Assembly: GCF_018476645.1 (NCBI RefSeq)
Contig: NZ_JAHCTB010000001.1
Coordinates: 496,001 to 560,000, forward strand
Reading direction: 5' to 3'
Length of the DNA: 64,000 nt
DNA from: Aequorivita echinoideorum
GTDB taxonomy: Bacteria; Bacteroidota; Bacteroidia; Flavobacteriales; Flavobacteriaceae
Positions 45,711 to 53,366 of this stretch are shown in pieces. A program made the translations under genes and the position numbers. Position 1 is the first letter of the stretch; the number at the start of each line of letters is the position of its first letter. The notes beneath the pieces are model-generated. The model saw nothing but the letters and a program-made list of their open reading frames with translations. It had not been told where the DNA came from and did not search any database.

Positions 45711-47264
45711 TTAGCTCTTGGATTTGATTTTGTAAATCATAAATGGCGAATTATTCAAATCTTCGTAAAGCACTTCGTTTGTTGAAAAATCCAAATGGAT
45801 TTTAACATTCTGCCTGTTGAGGTCGTTTAAGATTATCTTGGAATCATTGTTATTATAAATATCTGCCGAATATTGAAACTTGGCATTTCCCTGCGCATCC
45901 TGCTCTTCCCATTTACCGTCTTTGCCCACGAAATATCCAACAGTATTGCCATTGTTATCGGCAACTATTACTTTTGAAATATCTTGAGAATTCGACGAGG
46001 AACTATTCTGGTTATTACTTGAATTATTGTTCGAATTACCGTTTGAAACATTTACGCCACAAGGAGGAGCTAGGGAAATTTCAAAGCCGGCATCCGCATT
46101 TTTTTCAACAACCAACTTCCCCATTATGATTTTCGGCTTTCCTCCAGGTATCTGGTTTCCTTCGGCATCAACGGGCACATAATGTTTCGTGATGTCATAT
46201 TGAATTGTTTGGGGCTTAATAAACCCTGTAATCATTCCTTTGCATCCTGTTGGTACTGGAATAGGCTGCGTAAAAGTAAAGCATTGTTCTTTTTCTATAG
46301 TACTCGAATTTCCTTGTGAAAATGTGCTTTCCAGATTTGTTGCAAACGTATATTCAATAGATGAAGATGCAACTCCTTCTACCCCTGCCGTGAAACCTGT
46401 GGTAACTGAAAAACTAATGCCCGTAGTAACCGAGGTATCGAATGTTTGGGTAGCACTCGCAGTTCTGCAGTCCGAAACTGTTGCAGAATATTCTGGAGAA
46501 CCTGGCACATTAATATTTTCACTTGTAGTATTAACACCTATGGCCTCTTTTTCGCCTTCATCCAGCACTTTCCGATTGCTCAAAACAGTTTTCAAAAGTG
46601 CATATTGCAAGCTGCGAACTTTAATCGAAGAAATATTATCGTGAAAACCATAATCATTCAATATCCACGTTCCTTCTTTGAAAGGATCATTTTCCCTATT
46701 TCTTCCATTAAAATTTTTGGCATCATACGGATAAACTTCCAAATTACCATAAACAATCATTTTCTTGAAACAGTCGTTACAAAGCAACGCATCCAAATCG
46801 TATTCCCCAGCTGTAAAACTCTGGAAAATTTGACTGTTCGTTACCTCACCACTGTTTTGAAATAAATAAGCAACCGCTTCATTGGGGTCAAAATCCGTTA
46901 CCTCTATAGATGTGATACGGTCATTCCAATCATTCAGCCAATCATAATTGCCCGGATGCAAGGTGACTTTTCTACCTTGAAAGCCCCGATCATCATAAAA
47001 AGTAACTTTTTTCCCCAACGGTACAGAGATGGAAGAGGCTCTATTATCAAAATCATTTAGATAGGGTGTCTTTCCTGTGAATTCGCGTTTTTCCCCACCG
47101 AAATGTATCGCATCGTACAATGTAACTTTTGCTATAGGATTCGGGTCGCCCGGGCGTATGGGTCCACGTTTAATTTGTGCTGTTGCTGTTATGCCAATAA
47201 ATAGGCAAAACGCAACCATACTGATGTTCTTAAAATGTGTTTGAAATTGTGTTTTCATAATCAT
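45711..47264 (-). CDS. Secreted beta/gamma-crystallin + aerolysin-like pore-forming protein
   Basis: This 517-residue protein has a signal peptide (ending TATAQ, residue 30). Greek-key repeats run at 45-81 and 87-122, each closing with the double-clamp calcium motif (DNRASS at 73-78, NDRITS at 114-119). A second, degenerate crystallin unit spans 130-216. Residues ~250-400 look like an aerolysin/ETX-MTX2 pore-forming region: Ser/Thr-rich alternating strands (SFSVTTGFTAGVEG), then FTFTQPIPVPTGCKGMI. A Ser/Asn linker (404-430) leads to a C-terminal domain I do not recognise. The order matches vertebrate beta/gamma-crystallin-fused aerolysin-like proteins. A second ATG at 47258 is an equally likely start. 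No T9SS domain is seen. Confidence 0.75.
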   Translation of the reverse strand: MIMKTQFQTHFKNISMVAFCLFIGITATAQIKRGPIRPGDPNPIAKVTLYDAIHFGGEKREFTGKTPYLNDFDNRASSISVPLGKKVTFYDDRGFQGRKVTLHPGNYDWLNDWNDRITSIEVTDFDPNEAVAYLFQNSGEVTNSQIFQSFTAGEYDLDALLCNDCFKKMIVYGNLEVYPYDAKNFNGRNRENDPFKEGTWILNDYGFHDNISSIKVRSLQYALLKTVLSNRKVLDEGEKEAIGVNTTSENINVPGSPEYSATVSDCRTASATQTFDTSVTTGISFSVTTGFTAGVEGVASSSIEYTFATNLESTFSQGNSSTIEKEQCFTFTQPIPVPTGCKGMITGFIKPQTIQYDITKHYVPVDAEGNQIPGGKPKIIMGKLVVEKNADAGFEISLAPPCGVNVSNGNSNNNSSNNQNSSSSNSQDISKVIVADNNGNTVGYFVGKDGKWEEQDAQGNAKFQYSADIYNNNDSKIILNDLNRQNVKIHLDFSTNEVLYEDLNNSPFMIYKIKSKS

Positions 47265-47271
47265 AAAATTT

Positions 47272-47289
47272 AGTTGTTAATGGATTTTG
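47272..47289 (-). promoter_or_regulatory. Leader site complementary to the downstream RNA element
   Basis: The minus-strand leader contains CAAAATCCATTAACAACT, ending 7 nt before the ATG at 47264. It differs in one base from the plus-strand text at 45619-45636, so the two sites are near-perfect inverted repeats flanking the gene. Pairing would cover the ribosome-binding region. Confidence 0.6.
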
Positions 47290-47464
47290 AAGAGATAAAA
47301 CTTCACCGCTAAACAACTGCCATTTAAAATATTATGAAACTATCTTAGGACGAGAGATATGAATTTCTGTCCAAAGAGCCAAAATGTTTATCGAAGGAAA
47401 ATAAGATGGGTAAAAAACTGAAGCAATTTTCTAGAGACATTAAAACCCGCTATTCATTTCAGTT

Positions 47465-48226
47465 TCAATCCACCATTTCAATTTTTTCGAATTTAAAACC
47501 TTCTGCTACGGGTGCAATATGTACCGAAAATGCATAACCCTCAGTCTGGTAGCGGTATTCAATTTTCTGGAGTTTATTATCATTTCTAGATATATGAAGT
47601 TCACTTACAAAAACTTTACGGTCTTTTTTTGAATTCTGCTGTGTTTCGCTATTTGAGCCTTTTGGGTTGGGAAATGCGAAATCTTTTGGGATTTCAAAAA
47701 GTTGCTGCGCCGTAAAAAATGCCTCGTGCCACTTATCTGTGGGTAAAATTAACGTTTCGGTTTTTGTGGGATTGCTTGCCGAGCCACCAGTTGTTTCAGA
47801 ATAATTGACATTTGGGAAATCGTTTTTCAATGCTTCGGCATATCCTTTTGCGGAAGCATTTTCATCCGGAGGAAAAAATTTAGACATAAAACCGTTAAAG
47901 GCATATCCCTTTTTGTTATTGAATTCAACTTCATCCATGGCACCGTCAATTCCGCCCACATTCATCGTAGTTTTTCCCTCGGCATTTAAAATTTTCACCT
48001 TGGTTCCCAAAGGCATTACCGCAAGTTTTTCACTTTGGAGATTGGGATATTCTCGCAGCGTCAACCCACTAACGGCGGTAACATACATAAATTCTGGAGC
48101 GGTTTCCTTCGGAATTGTATCGGTTGCAACAGTTTGGGTTTCTTCGGTATTTTTTGCGTCGTTTTTACACGAAAATAGAAATATAAAACCCGCAAGGGTA
48201 AGAATGGAAATTGCTACGGTCTTCAT
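47465..48226 (-). CDS. SH3-domain lipoprotein
   Basis: This 253-residue protein has a lipoprotein signal with the lipobox LFSC (Cys 20). A bacterial SH3-like domain spans about residues 45-115 (MYVTAVSGLTLREYPNLQSEKLAVMPLGTKV, KKGYAFNGFMSKFF). The C-terminal half is unassigned. Such domains bind cell-wall peptides. It lies 200 bp upstream of the crystallin/aerolysin gene on the same strand; no promoter consensus was seen in that gap, so co-transcription is possible. Confidence 0.72.
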   Translation of the reverse strand: MKTVAISILTLAGFIFLFSCKNDAKNTEETQTVATDTIPKETAPEFMYVTAVSGLTLREYPNLQSEKLAVMPLGTKVKILNAEGKTTMNVGGIDGAMDEVEFNNKKGYAFNGFMSKFFPPDENASAKGYAEALKNDFPNVNYSETTGGSASNPTKTETLILPTDKWHEAFFTAQQLFEIPKDFAFPNPKGSNSETQQNSKKDRKVFVSELHISRNDNKLQKIEYRYQTEGYAFSVHIAPVAEGFKFEKIEMVD

Positions 48227-48282
48227 AATCTGGAGTTTTAAATTAGTTTAAAGATACGTAGTCTTTTTCCATAGTTAAAATT

Positions 48283-48345
48283 GTCCTCCCTAAATCCATC
48301 CAAAGGAGGGACTTTTGTTCCCCTCCCTTTGGGAGGGGTTAGGGG
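48283..48345. repeat. GC-rich palindromic repeat (terminator-like) after dinB
   Basis: CCCCTCCC (48320-48327)/GGGAGGGG (48331-48338) is followed by TTAGGGGTGGGC. An imperfect second stem lies at 48283-48312. Similar palindromes occur at 12151-12178 and 60647-60663. It probably terminates dinB. Confidence 0.6.
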
Positions 48346-48350
48346 TGGGC

Positions 48351-49454
48351 TTAAAATTCAAGTTTCAGTTGAACGTCAATCGATGCTTTGGGAAGCTCCG
48401 TTTTTCTCGGTTTTTCGTTGTTTAAGTTTGAAATGGAAATGCCCAACAACCGTACCGACTCTTTCATTTTTTCCTGAAATAACAATTCTTTAACCGCCTC
48501 CAAAATCAATTCCCTTGAAGCGATATATAGCGGAAGCGTTTTGCTGCGCGTCTGCAAGGTAAAATCGCGGTATTTTATTTTAAGTGTAACCGTTTTCCCG
48601 GCCAGTTTTTTATTTTTTAAACGTGATTCCACTTCCGCAGAAATTTCCTCGAGTCTTTCCAACATAAAGATTTCAGAAGAAATATTTTCGGAAAATGTGT
48701 GCTCGGCCGCCAGTGATTTTTGGGTGCGGGTAGGTTTAACCTTGCTGTTGTGGATTCCGCGCACGACGTTGAAATAAAAACTGCCGCTCTTCCCGAAATT
48801 TTCCTCCAAAAATTCAATTGATTTTTCTTTCAAATCCTTGCCCGTATAAATGCCGAGACGGTACATTTTTTCCTTTGTAACTTTCCCAACTCCATAAAAT
48901 TTCTTCACGTCCAGATTTTCCAAAAATGGCTCAACCTCTTCCGGCGGAATTGTTTTTTGCCCATTCGGCTTATTGATATCGCTGGCAATTTTGGCCACAA
49001 ATTTATTTACTGAAATTCCCGCGGAAGCGTTCAATCCGGTGCGTTCTTTTATTTTTTGCCGTATTTCCTTCGCTATCAGCGTTGCGCTGGGATTGCCTTT
49101 CTTATTTTCGGTAACGTCCAGATAGGCTTCGTCCAAAGAAAGCGGCTCCACCAAATCTGTGTATTCAAAGAAAATTTTCCGAATTTGTTTTGAAACTTCT
49201 TTATAACGTTCAAAATTGGTCTTCACAAAAATAAGCTCCGGACACAATTTTCTTGCAATAGCACCACTCATGGCACTTCGCACGCCAAATTTTCGGGCTT
49301 CATAACTCGCCGCACTTACTACGCCGCGTGCCGAGCTTCCGCCAACGGCAATGGGTTTTCCGCGCAGTTCGGGATTGTCCAGTTGCTCCACGGAAGCGTA
49401 AAATGCGTCCATATCTACGTGGATTATCTTGCGGAATTTTGGCGGCGTTCCCAT
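48351..49454 (-). CDS. dinB: DNA polymerase IV (Y family)
   Basis: This 367-residue translesion polymerase has the metal-binding motifs HVDMDAFYASVEQ (residues 13-25) and LSLDEAYLDVTEN. The palm-finger region SYEARKFGVRSAM and the little-finger domain are present. A C-terminal beta-clamp peptide is plausible (VQLKLEF). The start is 37 bp from the divergent oxidoreductase gene. No SOS box could be recognised. Confidence 0.93.
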   Translation of the reverse strand: MGTPPKFRKIIHVDMDAFYASVEQLDNPELRGKPIAVGGSSARGVVSAASYEARKFGVRSAMSGAIARKLCPELIFVKTNFERYKEVSKQIRKIFFEYTDLVEPLSLDEAYLDVTENKKGNPSATLIAKEIRQKIKERTGLNASAGISVNKFVAKIASDINKPNGQKTIPPEEVEPFLENLDVKKFYGVGKVTKEKMYRLGIYTGKDLKEKSIEFLEENFGKSGSFYFNVVRGIHNSKVKPTRTQKSLAAEHTFSENISSEIFMLERLEEISAEVESRLKNKKLAGKTVTLKIKYRDFTLQTRSKTLPLYIASRELILEAVKELLFQEKMKESVRLLGISISNLNNEKPRKTELPKASIDVQLKLEF

Positions 49455-49491
49455 GATGTAAATTTAATATCTTTAAGCCAACCAAAAAGCC

Positions 49492-50157
49492 ATGAAAAAA
49501 ACTGCAATCATTTTAGGCGCCACAGGTCTCACGGGCGGCATTCTATTGAAAAAATTAATAGCGTATCCCTCTTTTGAAAAGATAAAATTATTCTCGCGGT
49601 ATTCGGTAAAAATGGATTCGCCGAAAATTGAGGAACATTTAATTGATTTACTTGAACTTGAAAAACACGCTGAAAAATTTAAGGCAGACGTGGTTTTTTG
49701 CTGTATTGGCACCACAAAATCCCAAACGCCGGATAAGGAAAAATACAAGAAAATAGATTACGGAATTCCCGTTACCGCGGCGCGACTCTCAAAACTGAAC
49801 GGCATAAAAAATTTTATTGTTATTTCAGCCTTGGGTGCAGATGCGGACAGCAGCATTTTTTACAACAAAACAAAGGGGGAAATGGAGCGGGACGTTTTAA
49901 ATCAAAAAATTGAAAATAGCTATATTCTGCAGCCTTCTTTAATTGTTGGGGATAGAAACGAGCAGCGCTTGGGTGAAAAAATAGTCACGTTTTTAATGAC
50001 GGCATTCAATTTTTTGGTTCCGAAAAAATACAAAAAAATAAAAGCCGAAACTATTGCCGAAGCGATGCGAATGCTAGCCCATAATGGCTTCTGGAAATCA
50101 CGAATTCCTTCCGAAGAAATTAAAACAATTGCTGCGCATGCAAGAAATAGAACGTAA
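49492..50157 (+). CDS. NAD(P)-binding atypical short-chain reductase
   Basis: This 221-residue protein has a Rossmann motif ILGATGLTGG (residues 7-16), the CCIGTTKSQ loop and the YNKTKGEMER helix, resembling HTATIP2/NAD(P)H-binding proteins. The substrate is unknown. Its 3' end overlaps the CYTH gene by 20 nt. Confidence 0.8.
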   Translation: MKKTAIILGATGLTGGILLKKLIAYPSFEKIKLFSRYSVKMDSPKIEEHLIDLLELEKHAEKFKADVVFCCIGTTKSQTPDKEKYKKIDYGIPVTAARLSKLNGIKNFIVISALGADADSSIFYNKTKGEMERDVLNQKIENSYILQPSLIVGDRNEQRLGEKIVTFLMTAFNFLVPKKYKKIKAETIAEAMRMLAHNGFWKSRIPSEEIKTIAAHARNRT

Positions 50158-50617
50158 ATTTTTGGTTACCTCTGAAGCTTTTAAAAATGAAGCCCACAAA
50201 CGAACGCGAATTGTTCAAGGCTTTTTGAACACCAACCCGGAGCGCACAGTACGCGTGCGTATTCAGGGAAGTGATGGTTTTATAACCGTTAAGGGAAAAG
50301 CAAATAAATCTGGGTTGTCCCGGTTTGAGTGGGAAAAACAGATTTCGCAGGCGGAAGCCGAGGAATTGCTTCACTTATGCGAACCGGGAATTATCGAAAA
50401 AACCCGATATGAAATCAGTTTTGCGGACCACACTTTTGAAGTGGATGAATTTTTATCTGAAAATGAGGGATTGACCATTGCCGAAATTGAACTTCAATCT
50501 GAAAACGAACCATTTGAGAAACCCGAATGGCTGGGAGCTGAAGTCACGGGAGACACAAAATATTATAATTCACATTTGAGCAAAAATCCTTTTAAACATT
50601 GGAAAAATGAAGCATAA
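50138..50617 (+). CDS. CYTH-domain (triphosphate tunnel) protein
   Basis: This 159-residue protein begins MQEIERKFLV, the ExExK signature of CYTH enzymes that hydrolyse inorganic triphosphate or related compounds. Alternating charged strands (TVRVRIQG, FITVKGKA, KTRYEISF, EVDEFLSENEGL) line the tunnel. The ATG at 50138 is used; earlier starts would lie inside the preceding gene with no homology. It overlaps both neighbours by 10-20 nt. Confidence 0.88.
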   Translation: MQEIERKFLVTSEAFKNEAHKRTRIVQGFLNTNPERTVRVRIQGSDGFITVKGKANKSGLSRFEWEKQISQAEAEELLHLCEPGIIEKTRYEISFADHTFEVDEFLSENEGLTIAEIELQSENEPFEKPEWLGAEVTGDTKYYNSHLSKNPFKHWKNEA

Positions 50618-51101
50618 ACTTTTCATTTATTTGATTGCAATTAGCCTTTTCGGCTGCGAAACCAAAATCGAAAAAGAATATATTACGGAGCCTTGCCCGG
50701 AAAAAGTAGAAATTTCAGCGGCATTCCAAAAAGAAAAATTGACCGATAAAGGATATCAAATTTTTGATTACGTAGATGAAAAATCGGGCGACACCATTTT
50801 GATGCAACAATATTTTATCGCTTTTTTGAAAAGTGGCCCTACCCGTTGTCAATCTAAAGAAGAGGCGGATAGCCTTCAAAAATTGCATTTAGCACATTTG
50901 GGCCGAATGTATGAGGAAGGCTATGCGGATATATCAGGGCCGTTTGGTGACGATGGAGAGATTCGCGGCATTACCATTTACAATGTGCCAACCCAAAAAA
51001 TGGCAGACAGCTTAGCAAATATGGATCCCATGGTAAAATCTGGCAGATTGACGATTGAAATCCATCCCTGGTGGGCTGCCAAAGGATTTCCGCTACGCTA
51101 A
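50607..51101 (+). CDS. Lipoprotein with YCII-like domain
   Basis: This 164-residue protein has a lipoprotein signal (lipobox LFGC, Cys 17). The C-terminal ~95 residues resemble the YCII/DGPF ferredoxin-like fold (YFIAFLKSGPTR, HLAHLGRMYEEGYADISGPFGDDG, SGRLTIEIHPWWA). No reaction is assigned. It overlaps the CYTH gene by 11 nt and is convergent with cutC, overlapping by 9 bp. Confidence 0.68.
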   Translation: MKHKLFIYLIAISLFGCETKIEKEYITEPCPEKVEISAAFQKEKLTDKGYQIFDYVDEKSGDTILMQQYFIAFLKSGPTRCQSKEEADSLQKLHLAHLGRMYEEGYADISGPFGDDGEIRGITIYNVPTQKMADSLANMDPMVKSGRLTIEIHPWWAAKGFPLR

Positions 51102-51818
51102 CAAAGCCTTGATTACCTGAATCAAATTTTTATTGGAAGTTGCGATGATGCCTTCTTCAAAAAGGGAATCGCTATGCATGGAAACTTTCGGTTTTTCAAC
51201 GAACGTTTGTTCTTTTACAGTTGCTGAAAAATGAATGCTTTGGAAATTTGCCTTTTTGAATTGTACAGCATTTGCTGCATTTATACCACCACCCGGCATA
51301 ATTTCAACCGTTTCTTTTGAAATATCTTGAAGTTCTTTCAAAAGTGAAATTCCTTCGATTGCAGTTGATTTTTGACCGGATGAGAGCAGTCTTTTTACTT
51401 TTAAATCTTTCAATTTATGAAATTCTGCCGTGGGATTTTGAGTCCAATCAAATGCTCTGTGAAAGGTAAAATCCATTACTTCGGCGGCATCAATCAACTG
51501 TTTTGTACGTTCAAAATCTATTTCATTTTTAGTAGTTAAAAATCCGCTTACAATTCCAGCACAACCCAACTTTCTGCAGAACGAAATATCGCGCAGCATT
51601 ACATCAAATTCATCTTTAGAGTAGGTAAAATTTCCACTTCGCGGACGAATCAAAACGTGTGTTTCAATAGTCAATTCTGAAATTACTTTTTCAATTAAAC
51701 CGTGACTTGGCGTTAAACCGCCCACTGAAAGTTCTGTGCACAGCTCAATGCTATCCGCGCCCGCACGGTGTGCATTCTTCGCGCTTTCAAAACTATTGGC
51801 ACATATTTCAATTTTCAT
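51093..51818 (-). CDS. cutC: CutC family protein
   Basis: This 241-residue TIM-barrel protein has the CutC features ANSFESAKNAHRAGADSIELC at the N-terminus, VLIRPRSGNF, FHRAFDWT and IMPGGGINAAN. It was named for copper homeostasis, though a direct copper role is doubtful in many bacteria. It is monocistronic. Confidence 0.9.
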   Translation of the reverse strand: MKIEICANSFESAKNAHRAGADSIELCTELSVGGLTPSHGLIEKVISELTIETHVLIRPRSGNFTYSKDEFDVMLRDISFCRKLGCAGIVSGFLTTKNEIDFERTKQLIDAAEVMDFTFHRAFDWTQNPTAEFHKLKDLKVKRLLSSGQKSTAIEGISLLKELQDISKETVEIMPGGGINAANAVQFKKANFQSIHFSATVKEQTFVEKPKVSMHSDSLFEEGIIATSNKNLIQVIKALLA

Positions 51819-51889
51819 TTTATGGAAATTTTAAATAAAAATACTGCTTTTGAAAGTTGCTTTTGAAAGTTGCTTTTTCAAAAAGAAAT

Positions 51890-51922
51890 CTGCCCCGATT
51901 TAAAAAAAACCGAGGCAGAAAT
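51890..51922 (-). terminator. Terminator of the efflux operon
   Basis: The stem CTGCCCCG (51890-51897)/CGAGGCAG (51911-51918), one G-T pair, has a T-rich minus-strand tail. Just downstream (51849-51876) a 13-bp unit TGAAAGTTGCTTT is duplicated. Confidence 0.65.
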
Positions 51923-51955
51923 CAATCAACTAAAATAAATCAACTATGAAAAATC

Positions 51956-53353
51956 TTATTGCCATCCGCCGCCGAGCGCTTCGTATAAATCAACGATGGA
52001 TTGCAGTCTGTTATATTTTGCATTTACCAAATCCAAACTGGAGTTGAGCGCGTTTTCGCGGGCCGTCAATACTTCCAAATAATTAACGAGGCCGTTATCC
52101 AAAAGCTCTTCGGAATATTCCGTTGCAAGGCTAAGCGCGTTGTATTCCTTCTCCTTCACTTCAATTTTATTTACGGCGGCCTCATAACTGTATAGCGCGT
52201 CTGAAACTTCTTTGCTAGCCGTGATGACGGAAAGTCTAAAATCCAAATAAGCCTGCTCGCGCTGCGCTTGGGAAACTTCGTACTGTGTGCGTATTTGCCT
52301 TCTGTTGAAAATAGGCTGGGTTAGGCCGGCAATGATGGAGGCAAAAACTGAATTTGCATTGAAAAGTTTGTCCAGTTCCATATTTTGCCAGCCGCCGGAT
52401 GCATTGAGCGTAAGGGCTGGGTAGAAATTTGCGCGGGCAACATTGGTGAGCTCAAATGCGTTTACCAAATTATATTCAGCGGCTATAACATCTGGCCGAT
52501 TGCGAAGCAACTGGCTTTGGATCCCCGTGTTTAAGTCTACCAAAATGGATTGGTTTTCCAGCAACCCACGTGGAATATCCTGCGGTGCATTTCCCAATAA
52601 AATTGCCATTGTGTTCTCCAGCAACCGCATCTGGTTTTGCAGATCTATCAATATTCCCTGGGCTGTGTAAAGTTGCGCTTCCGTTTGTTTTACGCCTACT
52701 TCGGTGACGTTCCCGGCTTCTTTCAGTGCTTCAGTAGTTTCAAGGCCATCTGCCCGAGTCTTAATGGTTTCTTCGGTTACACGAATTTGTTCATCCAGTG
52801 ACATCAATTGATAATAGGTTGAGGCAATATCTGCAATCAATCTGCTTTTCACAGCTTGGTGCGCGGCAACGCTCTGCAAATAGGTGGCTTGGAATGCGCG
52901 GTCGTTACTTCGGATTTTACCCCAAATATCGGCTTCCCAAGAAAGATCACCATTAACTTGATATTGGTTTAAGGATGAAATAAGCCCACCAAATTGTCCA
53001 CCGGATGAAAACTCTTGATGGGAATATTGGGCAGTAGCGCTCAATGTTGGAAAATAACTAGCCTTTCCTTGGCGCACGTAGGCTTCCGCAATGCGAATTT
53101 GCTGAAGGGCAACCCGAATATCTATATTATTCTTCAGGCCTTCTTCAATGTAGCTTTGCAATGTAGGGTCTGTAAACAGCACCTTCCACGAAAGTCTTGC
53201 AATAGTAAGGGTATCTTGCGGTATACTATCTGTTCTGTAATTTGCTTCCTCCACCACTTCTGGACGCTCATAAGTTTTTGCGGCGAAGCAGGACACCAGC
53301 AGAAACGGTAACACTGCCATTATTAAAATTGAATAAATTCTATTCTTTTTCAT
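51956..53353 (-). CDS. RND efflux outer-membrane lipoprotein (TolC/NodT family)
   Basis: This 465-residue protein has a lipoprotein signal (lipobox LVSC). It has two repeated outer-membrane-factor halves rich in long coiled-coil helices, with NRPDVIAAEYNLVNAF and NGLVNYLEVLTAREN typical of the family. It forms the outer channel of the tripartite pump. It starts 13 nt after the RND gene. Confidence 0.92.
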   Translation of the reverse strand: MKKNRIYSILIMAVLPFLLVSCFAAKTYERPEVVEEANYRTDSIPQDTLTIARLSWKVLFTDPTLQSYIEEGLKNNIDIRVALQQIRIAEAYVRQGKASYFPTLSATAQYSHQEFSSGGQFGGLISSLNQYQVNGDLSWEADIWGKIRSNDRAFQATYLQSVAAHQAVKSRLIADIASTYYQLMSLDEQIRVTEETIKTRADGLETTEALKEAGNVTEVGVKQTEAQLYTAQGILIDLQNQMRLLENTMAILLGNAPQDIPRGLLENQSILVDLNTGIQSQLLRNRPDVIAAEYNLVNAFELTNVARANFYPALTLNASGGWQNMELDKLFNANSVFASIIAGLTQPIFNRRQIRTQYEVSQAQREQAYLDFRLSVITASKEVSDALYSYEAAVNKIEVKEKEYNALSLATEYSEELLDNGLVNYLEVLTARENALNSSLDLVNAKYNRLQSIVDLYEALGGGWQ

Positions 53354-53366
53354 TTGATGGAATAAT

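Noticed and set aside
45578-47289. Insertion sequence carrying the toxin-like gene
   Set aside because: The 17/18-bp inverted repeats flank the gene, but there is no transposase or target-site duplication, and the left repeat lies inside a hairpin. Kept only as an alternative explanation.
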